A DNA stretch of 7,099 nt from Acidobacteriota bacterium (GTDB taxonomy: Bacteria > Acidobacteriota > Terriglobia > UBA7540). Positions 1-6,468 of the stretch are shown in pieces (within the stretch, counting starts at the first letter, position 1; each line of letters starts with the position of its first letter). The DNA is taken from assembly GCA_003171295.1 (NCBI GenBank), contig PMYF01000268.1, forward strand, positions 1 to 7,099, written 5' to 3'. The translations under genes and the position numbers were made by a program. The notes under the pieces are model-generated. The model was not told the DNA's origin, made no database searches, and saw only the letters and a program-made list of their open reading frames with translations.

Positions 1-43
1 CCCGTTAATATGAGAAGTAATCTGAGGTCATAAGGAGGTCACT

Positions 44-199
44 ATGATCCAACTGCGTCGAATGATGCTGGAGGAATTCCAGCGTCGGGGCTACTCCGAG
101 ATCACAACGCGCAATTGCCTGTGGGTTGTGGCGAACTTCGTCCAGCATTTCCGCAAGTCTCCGCCTCCGCTTGCTATTGCCTTCCGCTTCCGGCGTTAG
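44..199 (+). pseudogene. Truncated tyrosine recombinase/integrase, N-terminal fragment
   Basis: This 51-codon frame starts at an ATG preceded by an excellent SD (AAGGAGG at 32-38, 5-nt spacer). Residues 1-40 read like the SAM-like, core-DNA-binding N-terminus of phage/IS-type tyrosine recombinases: MIQLRRMMLEEFQRRGYSE, then TTRNCLWVVANFVQHF and a KSP turn. In the family this corresponds to a pattern like LRxRMLEELQRRxYSxxTxRxYxxxVxxFxxxFxxSP. After about residue 40 (near position 163) the resemblance stops, and a TAG follows at 197-199. The rest of the DNA-binding domain and the whole catalytic domain (R, H, R and Y residues) are missing, so the product cannot be a working recombinase. Its last 26 bases overlap the 3' end of the GH31 gene in convergent orientation. 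I infer a remnant left by a rearrangement or decayed mobile element; translation of the stub remains possible. The assignment is from memory of the family, without alignment. Confidence 0.6.
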
Positions 200-2552
200 A
201 GTCGATGCTTGCAACATTTTCTTTGCCGTCATCACTGATCGTTATTAGGACCAATTGCTCGGCCAGCGCATGACTCCACCCTTCGGCAAGTTCGTTGTTG
301 TTCAGCTTTACGGAGTACTTTGGCGCCGAACATCCATGGACCCTCAGGGTATAATTCCGCGTTGCCGGTGCGTACCCGCCGCGAGCGTTGCGAGCGTTGA
401 TCGTGATGATGACCTTTCCGTCTTTATCGATACAATCGTACTTTGTCGTGCAATACTTGTCTTGTTCGTACCCATACTCGCCGTCATCCTCGAACAACGT
501 AAACGACGAACTTCCGCTTCCAGGGTAGATATCCAGAATCAGCGGATTCAGCGGCTTTTCCGACGAATACTGCATCACCGGGCCCATAGGTATGATGGCG
601 CCGGCTTTGATGAAGACCGGAATCTTTTCCAACCCGGCCGCATAAGTGATGGTTCCTCCTCCTCCAAATAGGGTTTTTCCGTCGGCATAATCGATCCACT
701 GCCCGGAAGGGAGAAACACATTTCGAGAAGAATGTCCGTCCAAGACGGGGGCAACCAGAATGAAGGGCCCTAGAAGCCATTCGTCGCTTATGTTTTCGGT
801 TCCGGCTTCGCAGTCAGTCTCGAAGGGTAAGGTGCGCATCATCGGGCACCCATTCTGACTCGATTCGAAGTTAAGGCTGTAGATATACGGAAGGAGCTGG
901 TAACGCCTCTCCAATGCGGTCCTGCAAACACGCGTGATGTCACGTGGCCGGATATAGGGCGCGTGATCTCCTTCTCCATGAGCCCAGGCAAAGGGGATGA
1001 ACATGCCCGCCTCAAACCAGCGGGCATAGACATCGTCGGGCGCAACACCCATCCACCCTCCAATGTCGTACCCAACATCGGAATACCCGGACATGACCAG
1101 GTTCAAAACGCCCTTGGTGTGCGTCTGCAACCCAGCAAACGTCGGCTCTGAATCGCCCGTTGAAGTCCAGCCATACCGCTGGGAGCCGGCTGACCCTGGC
1201 CGGCAGTAGCCGATCATTCTCGACTTGGTCTTCACCCCGCCCTCGTAATTGGCAGCACGATTCATTAACTGCTGGAAGTAAGCCAAGGCGTAGATATTGT
1301 GCATCTCTTCCACAGAGCGCCGGGGATTGGCGAAATAGGGGAAGAAGGTGTTCGCGGGATCAGGCACATAATCAAGCTCGCCAAAATCCAACATTCCGTT
1401 CCAAACGCCGCTTTGCAGCGGACCTGCCCAGATGGTATCGAAGGTAACGTCGCTTGCCGCAGGATTAAAGAAATCGATCTCACTGAAGGTCCTGCCAATC
1501 CCATTGCCGTTGTGAAGTGCGGCTTTCCCACCTTCATCAACGATCATACCCTTGGGGCTCAGTTTATCCAGAGCTGCCCACTGAGCGGATTTCTCATACG
1601 CCCAAGGCATTCCAAAACCAGCGGTAATTCTCACGTGATAATCGTTCCACATGCTCTCCACGAAGGCTCGCGTAAACGTGGCAGGATTCACGTCGTCGTA
1701 ATAGATGGCATCGATAGGGAGATGATGATTACGCATATTACTGGCGATGTTCGTCGCCCATTGGCTCGATCGATCATTCGCCGCTCCACCTTGATGGTAG
1801 CCGAAGGTCCATTTCGGCAACAGCGCCGGGCGGCCGGTCAATTCCGTGTAGCGGTTCACAATCTGCTTAAAGGAGGGGCCGTAGAAAAGGTAGAAATCCA
1901 TTTCACCGCCGTCGGCGGAAACGGTTATTCGGCCGGTGTTGAATTGCCCCATGTCGAATTTGGAACGCCACCAGTTGTGCAGGTAAATGCCATAGCCGGA
2001 ACTGCTCCAGTACATAGGGATGCTCTTGTATCCCATCAAGCCGGTGGTTTGATCCTGGTAGTCGGTGTCCACGTTCCAGATATCCATGAGCGTTCCACGC
2101 TTGTCGATATCATTCTTTTTGTCTCCAAAGCCATAAACGTGTTCATCGCTATGGAGATCCCACACTGCCCTGGGCCGGGTAAAATCAATCCGGTAGTTAC
2201 CGATCATGGTGTGTCCTGTGCTGTCGCAGACCGTCAGCTTCAGTGGGTTGCGCGTGAATACGAGTTTGAGTTTTCCCGTATCGATGGCATCCGGATCTGA
2301 ACTTCGGTTGTGAGCACCGGGCCATTCGGAATCGGGTTTGATCACCGCGTATTCGGGGTTACGGTCGTTGAGAAAGACTCCCTGAGGGCCGACCCTGATC
2401 CGGATCACATCGTCCGCCAACAAAACGACTCTTACCTGGTTGCTGCCCTCAGAAATGGTCATTACGCTTGCCGCAGCCGAAGCTTTTAGGCTGATGAGGG
2501 CGAGGCATAGAACCGTCAAGTAAACTACGCGCAACGTTCTCTGTCTGTCCAT
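174..2552 (-). CDS. Secreted glycoside hydrolase family 31 (alpha-glycosidase)
   Basis: This 792-aa protein should hydrolyse an alpha-glycosidic bond with retention, outside the cytoplasm. Residues 1-27 form a Sec signal peptide: MDRQRTLR, a hydrophobic core, and an ASA-A cleavage site. The N-terminal beta-sandwich (about 30-240) is followed by the GH31 barrel (about 245-560). The likely nucleophile is D389 in GMLDFGELD and the likely acid/base is D467 in GDSEPTF. Other GH31 landmarks are R451-P-G-x-A-G-S-Q-R-Y460, SGYSDVGYDIGGW (488-500), H525 and RRYQLLPYIYSL (549-560). The C-terminal sandwiches include IPVFIKAGAIIPMGP (644-658) and a DUF5110-like stretch around FTLFEDDGEYGYE (684-696). DFGE, rather than DMNE, is seen in the YicI-type alpha-xylosidase and sulfoquinovosidase branches. 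Substrate cannot be assigned. AAGAGGT (2561-2567) lies 8 nt before the ATG. The gene is 271 nt downstream of the receptor on the same strand, so co-transcription is plausible. Confidence 0.93.
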   Translation of the reverse strand: MDRQRTLRVVYLTVLCLALISLKASAAASVMTISEGSNQVRVVLLADDVIRIRVGPQGVFLNDRNPEYAVIKPDSEWPGAHNRSSDPDAIDTGKLKLVFTRNPLKLTVCDSTGHTMIGNYRIDFTRPRAVWDLHSDEHVYGFGDKKNDIDKRGTLMDIWNVDTDYQDQTTGLMGYKSIPMYWSSSGYGIYLHNWWRSKFDMGQFNTGRITVSADGGEMDFYLFYGPSFKQIVNRYTELTGRPALLPKWTFGYHQGGAANDRSSQWATNIASNMRNHHLPIDAIYYDDVNPATFTRAFVESMWNDYHVRITAGFGMPWAYEKSAQWAALDKLSPKGMIVDEGGKAALHNGNGIGRTFSEIDFFNPAASDVTFDTIWAGPLQSGVWNGMLDFGELDYVPDPANTFFPYFANPRRSVEEMHNIYALAYFQQLMNRAANYEGGVKTKSRMIGYCRPGSAGSQRYGWTSTGDSEPTFAGLQTHTKGVLNLVMSGYSDVGYDIGGWMGVAPDDVYARWFEAGMFIPFAWAHGEGDHAPYIRPRDITRVCRTALERRYQLLPYIYSLNFESSQNGCPMMRTLPFETDCEAGTENISDEWLLGPFILVAPVLDGHSSRNVFLPSGQWIDYADGKTLFGGGGTITYAAGLEKIPVFIKAGAIIPMGPVMQYSSEKPLNPLILDIYPGSGSSSFTLFEDDGEYGYEQDKYCTTKYDCIDKDGKVIITINARNARGGYAPATRNYTLRVHGCSAPKYSVKLNNNELAEGWSHALAEQLVLITISDDGKENVASIDSNAGSGRQ

Positions 2553-2741
2553 GGACCGATACCTCTTCTTCCTTGACTATGGTTGGGTCTTGGTAGTTTA
2601 GAGCCCGGCATCATCTCGGAGGATTTCGAGCAGTCACGTGAATGCCCTGGCTGGTAAGGGTTGTGTCGCGAAGCCTTCTGACGATACCCTATTCGGGTGC
2701 GTCCGGAGCACTGCTGAGGAATCACAGACGGTCCGTTCATC

Positions 2742-2785
2742 GGGCACGGGCAAGAATCGATGCACAGGAATTCTTGCTCGTGCCC
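2742..2785 (-). repeat. Intercistronic inverted repeat (stem-loop) between receptor and GH31 gene
   Basis: The arms are GGGCACGGGCAAGAAT (2742-2757) and ATTCTTGCTCGTGCCC (2770-2785). They pair over 16 positions with a single non-Watson-Crick pair (2749 with 2778: A-C in the minus-strand transcript, G-U on the plus strand), around a 12-nt loop. The element starts 38 nt after the receptor stop codon and ends about 190 nt before the GH31 start, so a minus-strand transcript running from receptor to GH31 would contain it. No run of U follows the stem in that direction (the next bases read GATGAAC), so it is not a standard intrinsic terminator. It could protect the receptor mRNA 3' end, partly reduce read-through, or bind a regulator. 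I saw no convincing promoter or coding sequence in the rest of the 271-nt gap. Confidence 0.7.
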
Positions 2786-2823
2786 TTAGATCGTCCAGAC
2801 ACAAGTTCCCGGTGTCGCGCTTA

Positions 2824-5800
2824 CTAAAACGAAAGCCGCAAGCTAAGCTGCATGGTCCGTGGAGGCCGCGCCGAGGTAATCTCCCCAAAATAGGCAGAAG
2901 AAATATTCGCTGAGTACCCGGCCCATTGAGTGTGATTGAATATATTGAATGCCTCCGCGCGTATATCCAGCTTGGCGGCGTCGCGATACACCGCCACGGT
3001 TTTGGCCAGCGACATGTCCCAGTTGTTAACGCCCGGGCCGCGCATAATCCCCCGTCCCGTCGTGGCCAGGGTTCCCCGGTCCGGAATTGAGAACGCCGCG
3101 GTGTTGAACCAATGGGTAACGGACCTCTGACTATTGGGCAAGGCCCAATTCCCGGCCACCACGGCGCGCTGCCCAGCGGAGTAGCCGAAGCCCGCCCGGT
3201 CCTCCCCTGCTGACGGCGTGACCGGGAAGCCGGTCTGAAGGGCGAGGATTCCCGACAAGCTCCACCCACCCAGAACATGACCCGCGAAATTCTTTTGCTT
3301 TTTCAACCAGGGAAGCTGATAGATGAAACTCGCCATAAAGCGGTGCGCGACATCAAAGTTGTCCGGGCCGTACATACCGTTCGAGTAGAAGGGATAGTAG
3401 GGGTTAGGGTCCTCGGGGGCGAGGTCTTCGTTGCAGTTGTTGAGGGATTTCGACCAGGTGTAATTCGCCGTGAAGCCCAGACCGGAGTGGAAGGTCCGGT
3501 CCAGCATAATCTGCAGCCCGTGATAGTTCCCATTGAAGCTCTGCTCCCGGTAATTGACCGTGGCATAGCCCGGGTAGGGACGCAGGAAGTCAGCGCTGAG
3601 GTCTCCACTGGAGGCGCCAGCACTGAGGGGGCCCAGGTTGAAATCCCGGGTGCGTTCGCCGTGAACGCTGTGCGTTCCCGAGTAGCCCACCTCCAGCACC
3701 GTTCCCTCGGCCAGGGTGCGTTGGATGTTCAGGTTCCACTGTTGAGTGTAAGGCACGGGCTGATGGGGATCCATGCCGGCTACTTGCAGGGGCAGGTTAA
3801 AATCCTCGGTCGATCCCCCCCCGGGATTGCTTAGTGTCGTGTTGAGCAACTGCAATTGCTCGGCGAATGGCGGATTGGATGCGAGCAGAATGAAAGCATC
3901 CAGACTCTCACGGGCGTAAAAAATTCCGTAACCCCCGCGGATGGCCGTCTTGCCTCTTCCGGAAACGTCGTAGGCAAAGCCCAGGCGCGGCGCGAAGTTC
4001 CAGGGATTCCAAACCCAGTAATTCTTAGGATTGACAATCCCGTTGTACCGGTCTCCGCCGCTGCTTATGGGGATCGTACCATCGGGCAGCACCGTCACCG
4101 CCTTGGCCGGGTCGAAGGCCTGCGGCAGGAAGACCCGGTAACGATTATTAGGTTCGTAGGCGGGAGGAATGCGAGAGTAACGCAGGCCCAGGTCGAACGT
4201 CAGGCGGTGGCTCACTTTCCAGGTGTCGTCAAGGTATAACTCCAGCGTGTTGCGCCGGCTGTCGTTGAAGGAAACCGCGGTCGCCTCGCTGTAGCTGGCG
4301 GCTTGGCCCAGTAAGAAGTCCCCAAAGTCGTCGCCGCTAAAGCGCCCGTCGAAAGCGAAGCTTCCAAACACATCGGTATTGTCCGGCTCGAATTTCCTCT
4401 CGTGAGAAAAATCGACTCCGGCCTTCAAAGTGTGGTTCCCGCTAATCCAAATCAGGTTGTCCTTGACGTCGTAGATCGACTGGAAGTTGCTCCACGGCGA
4501 TCCCGGCTCAAAGCCGGCATAGTTGTTAAAGATAATGCTGGGAGCCACGTCAGGTATCTTGCTCAAATTCAGATCTTGGAGGGGATAATTGGCCGTCGTG
4601 ATAGGAACCAGCGTGGGAATGTTGATATTGTTTCCCGCCCGGGGAAACTCCGGGGTAAGGTCCACGAAGCGTAGAAACATGCGGGTGAAACCCACCTCGT
4701 TGGTAAGGGTGGGGCGGAAGGTGGAGTAGAAGTTAACGACAGTGTTATTGGCAGGATCTTTTTCTGAGTACGTAAACCAGTTATATCCAGGATCGACATA
4801 GTTATGAATGCTGACGTCCTGGCGCACATAGCGGGCAAAGATTCGGTTGCGCTCATTGAAGTTATGGTCAATCCGATAGTTCTGCTTGAGCCAGTTGGTG
4901 GCGTTCGGTCGATCCACCGTGTAGTTGTCGCCGATCTCGTCGCTGTAGTTGGTGGCAGGATATAGCGCCGCGTAAGCCTTAGCATTGGGATCGATGCGCT
5001 CGGGCGGAATGACATTGCCCTCAAACGGGTTACCCGTCTGCGGATCGATGATGGGCTGGCCGAGTGCACTGAAATCGCCGTTACGATAGGCCATCTCTGG
5101 GAGTACGGCCAGAAAGTTGTCGCGGCCGCGCACCGTCCGGAGGGAAACGAAGGCATAGAAGAAGGTTTTGTCATGGCCGTTGTAGATGCCCGGTATAACT
5201 ACCGGGCCGCCGAGCCCGCCGCCGTATTCATTGTAGCGGAGGAAAGGTTTGACGGGCGCAAAGAAGTCCGTACCATTGAGATGGTCATCCTGGTGATACC
5301 AGGACGCGGAACCGTGCAGGGTGTTGCTGCCCGATTTGGTGATGACGTTGAATTGGGCGCCGGTCCCCATTCCGAACTCCGCGCCGTAGTTGCCGCGCAG
5401 GACGCGGACCTCTTCCACCGTCTCCATATTGGGGGTCAGTGCCGTGTTATAGTTGCCCCCCGTGTCGACGTTATACCCGCCATCCAGCAGCCATACGCTT
5501 TGCGTATCCCGCACGCCGTTTACGGAGTAGTTGTTGCCGTCCGTTTCGTTGGGGTGGGCGGCGTTGACACCGGGGACGAGCATGGCATAGCCCATGACAT
5601 TCCTCCCCAAATTGGGGAGTTGCATTACCTCTGGGCTGTTCAACACAGTACTGGTAGCCGCGGAAGCGGTATCCACCGCCACGAGCGGCGCCACCACCGT
5701 GACCTGTTGGGACATTCCCCCAACCTGCATGCCGAAGTCAACCCTACGCCGGTCGTTCACGCGAAGCACAATATCCGTCACGACCGCCTTTTTGAATCCC

Positions 5801-6072
5801 TTCAGCTCGACCGAAGCTTCGTAACGGCCGATGGGCACCGGCGTGATCGTGTAGTTTCCGGACTCATCCGTGTTGACGCGGTGGACCCGATTAGTGTCCA
5901 GGCTGCGCAGTTGGACCTCAACACCAGGGACCACAGACGCACTTTGATCCAGTACAGTCCCGTAGATGGAAGCATCAACCTCCTGGGCCAAGGATTTATC
6001 AACGGAAAGCGTCAGAAGTGAGAAAGCAAAAAGCAAGGAGAAATATACACAGTAGTTATAGCGTGATTTCAT
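2824..6072 (-). CDS. TonB-dependent outer-membrane receptor, Oar-like with N-terminal carboxypeptidase-regulatory domain
   Basis: This 1082-aa protein is an outer-membrane beta-barrel for energy-dependent import, driven by TonB-ExbBD. Numbering is from the chosen Met. Residues 1-29 are a signal peptide (MKSRYNYCVYFSLLFAFSLL, then a KSLA-Q cleavage site). Residues 34-118 form a carboxypeptidase-regulatory-like Ig fold, with typical GTVLDQSASVVPGVEV and ESGNYTITPVPIGRYEASV segments. The plug spans about 120-250, including NGVRDTQSVWLLDGG and the family hallmark RGNYGAEFGMGTGAQFNVIT. The rest is barrel, ending in LSLRLSF with a terminal Phe as BAM-recognised proteins do. Length and architecture fit the large Oar-like receptor group abundant in Acidobacteriota. 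I do not see a clear TonB box. Translation ends in tandem stops (TAG then TAA). The start at 6072 has GAGGAG 7 nt upstream, whereas the longer frame's ATG at 6087 has no SD. The GH31 neighbour suggests a glycan-derived ligand (inference). Confidence 0.94.
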   Translation of the reverse strand: MKSRYNYCVYFSLLFAFSLLTLSVDKSLAQEVDASIYGTVLDQSASVVPGVEVQLRSLDTNRVHRVNTDESGNYTITPVPIGRYEASVELKGFKKAVVTDIVLRVNDRRRVDFGMQVGGMSQQVTVVAPLVAVDTASAATSTVLNSPEVMQLPNLGRNVMGYAMLVPGVNAAHPNETDGNNYSVNGVRDTQSVWLLDGGYNVDTGGNYNTALTPNMETVEEVRVLRGNYGAEFGMGTGAQFNVITKSGSNTLHGSASWYHQDDHLNGTDFFAPVKPFLRYNEYGGGLGGPVVIPGIYNGHDKTFFYAFVSLRTVRGRDNFLAVLPEMAYRNGDFSALGQPIIDPQTGNPFEGNVIPPERIDPNAKAYAALYPATNYSDEIGDNYTVDRPNATNWLKQNYRIDHNFNERNRIFARYVRQDVSIHNYVDPGYNWFTYSEKDPANNTVVNFYSTFRPTLTNEVGFTRMFLRFVDLTPEFPRAGNNINIPTLVPITTANYPLQDLNLSKIPDVAPSIIFNNYAGFEPGSPWSNFQSIYDVKDNLIWISGNHTLKAGVDFSHERKFEPDNTDVFGSFAFDGRFSGDDFGDFLLGQAASYSEATAVSFNDSRRNTLELYLDDTWKVSHRLTFDLGLRYSRIPPAYEPNNRYRVFLPQAFDPAKAVTVLPDGTIPISSGGDRYNGIVNPKNYWVWNPWNFAPRLGFAYDVSGRGKTAIRGGYGIFYARESLDAFILLASNPPFAEQLQLLNTTLSNPGGGSTEDFNLPLQVAGMDPHQPVPYTQQWNLNIQRTLAEGTVLEVGYSGTHSVHGERTRDFNLGPLSAGASSGDLSADFLRPYPGYATVNYREQSFNGNYHGLQIMLDRTFHSGLGFTANYTWSKSLNNCNEDLAPEDPNPYYPFYSNGMYGPDNFDVAHRFMASFIYQLPWLKKQKNFAGHVLGGWSLSGILALQTGFPVTPSAGEDRAGFGYSAGQRAVVAGNWALPNSQRSVTHWFNTAAFSIPDRGTLATTGRGIMRGPGVNNWDMSLAKTVAVYRDAAKLDIRAEAFNIFNHTQWAGYSANISSAYFGEITSARPPRTMQLSLRLSF

Positions 6073-6079
6073 TATGATA

Positions 6080-6085
6080 CTCCTC
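6080..6085 (-). promoter_or_regulatory. Ribosome binding site that decides the receptor start
   Basis: On the minus strand this reads GAGGAG, with a 7-nt spacer to the ATG at 6072-6070. The upstream in-frame ATG at 6087-6085 overlaps this motif and has no purine-rich SD of its own. The resulting shorter protein also begins directly with a normal Lys/Arg n-region and hydrophobic core. Confidence 0.75.
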
Positions 6086-6167
6086 ATAGAACTGCCGGGT
6101 CACATCCCCCGTTCTCTGCAACCGGGCGAGGGGGTCGATTGAACCGACTGCTACCAGTTTTCGGCTG

Positions 6168-6195
6168 ATTATTTACTACTTTGCTTTGTAGTCAA
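6168..6195 (-). promoter_or_regulatory. Near-consensus sigma70-type promoter for the receptor (and probably GH31) transcript
   Basis: On the minus strand the -35 box is TTGACT (6195-6190) and the -10 box is AATAAT (6173-6168), separated by 16 nt. Each hexamer matches the sigma70 consensus at 5 of 6 positions, and the spacer is A-rich. Transcription should begin near 6160, giving a leader of about 90 nt before the ATG at 6072. It is the only strong leftward promoter I found upstream of the receptor, and nothing comparable lies in the receptor-GH31 gap. Confidence 0.6.
6172..6195. promoter_or_regulatory. Inverted repeat across the promoter spacer, candidate operator
   Basis: The half-sites TTTACTAC (6172-6179) and GTAGTCAA (6188-6195) are complementary at 7 of 8 positions, with a perfect ACTAC/GTAGT core and an 8-nt centre. 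The repeat reaches from the edge of the -10 box to the far end of the -35 box, so a protein bound here would block RNA polymerase. I do not recognise it as the site of a named regulator, and no regulator gene is in the window. Chance occurrence in AT-rich promoter DNA is possible. Confidence 0.35.
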
Positions 6196-6264
6196 ATGAT
6201 TTTCCCAACAAAACTCAGCGGGGCGTGTTTTCACGGACATTCTGACGATTAAAAGGGAGTCTTT

Positions 6265-6459
6265 ATGGCAGTTCGAAGGAACGGCATGGCAACGGGGGTA
6301 GGGGACGGGAATTCCGAAACGCTTTCCGTGGGGAGGGAAGTGGAGTACCTTACAAGCCGTTATTTGGCGAATTCCTTCAAAGAGGGATGCGAGGTTGATC
6401 TCCGTATTCATACAGACCGGAGACCTCAGGCACGCGGTTGCGGAATTATGTGCCGATGA
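6265..6459 (+). CDS. Doubtful 64-aa ORF upstream of the enolase-superfamily gene
   Basis: An ATG with a reasonable SD (AAGGGAG at 6253-6259, 5-nt spacer) opens a 64-codon frame whose TGA lies 9 nt before the next ATG. The next gene's SD overlaps this stop codon, an arrangement that would allow translational coupling. The peptide begins MAVRRNGMATGVGDGNSE and ends RPQARGCGIMCR. It has no signal peptide, membrane segment or motif I recognise. Third codon positions show no obvious GC preference, and Arg codons AGG, AGA and CGA occur, which argues against a well-conserved gene. It may be a leader ORF, a gene remnant, or a chance frame in a 5' leader. Confidence 0.25.
   Translation: MAVRRNGMATGVGDGNSETLSVGREVEYLTSRYLANSFKEGCEVDLRIHTDRRPQARGCGIMCR
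6391..6427 (+). other. Bulged hairpin in the leader of the enolase-superfamily gene
   Basis: GAGGT (6391-6395) can pair with ACCTC (6423-6427), and CTCCG (6400-6404) with CGGAG (6418-6422). This leaves a 4-nt one-sided bulge and a 13-nt loop. The structure lies about 40 nt before the ATG and 30 nt before its SD, so it could affect translation or mRNA stability. It does not resemble a riboswitch class I know, and a 10-bp bulged stem can arise by chance. Confidence 0.3.
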
Positions 6460-6468
6460 GGAGGCATT

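Larger units (their letters stand above)
6073..6468. other. Divergent intergenic control region
   Basis: About 0.4 kb separates the receptor gene (leftward) from the enolase-superfamily gene (rightward). It contains the receptor promoter and its inverted repeat, roughly 90 nt of receptor 5' leader, a doubtful 64-codon plus-strand ORF with its own SD, a bulged hairpin at 6391-6427, and the SD of the rightward gene. I could not identify a plus-strand promoter with good -35 and -10 boxes, and I saw no riboswitch, tRNA or other structured RNA I recognise. Confidence 0.6.

Noticed and set aside
5..235. 76-codon minus-strand frame at the left edge
   Set aside because: It is antisense to the recombinase-like fragment and overlaps the GH31 3' end in another frame. 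The plus-strand frame has both the better SD and the family resemblance.
1299..2300. 333-codon open frame on the plus strand opposite the GH31 gene
   Set aside because: It is antisense to a clearly recognisable GH31 catalytic domain, has no family motif, and its His/Arg/Ile-rich composition is typical of a shadow frame.
174..2552. Naming the GH31 enzyme a sulfoquinovosidase
   Set aside because: The position expected to hold the sulfonate-binding Arg appears to be Glu, and one of the two Gln residues is also replaced; shared DFGE and QGG motifs are not enough.
2742..2785. Calling the stem-loop a Rho-independent terminator
   Set aside because: No U-tract follows the stem in the minus-strand direction, and the plus-strand direction has no gene to terminate.
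2634..3278. 214-codon minus-strand frame spanning the receptor C-terminus and the gap
   Set aside because: It overlaps the receptor barrel in another frame, is Arg/Pro-rich and has no motif; the receptor frame there is well supported through its terminal Phe.
5173..6021. 282-codon open frame on the plus strand opposite the receptor N-terminus
   Set aside because: It lies fully antisense to the conserved signal peptide, regulatory and plug domains of the receptor, and has no recognisable domain.
6085..6087. Upstream ATG as the receptor start (5 extra residues)
   Set aside because: It has no SD and overlaps the GAGGAG motif that is ideally spaced for the ATG at 6072.
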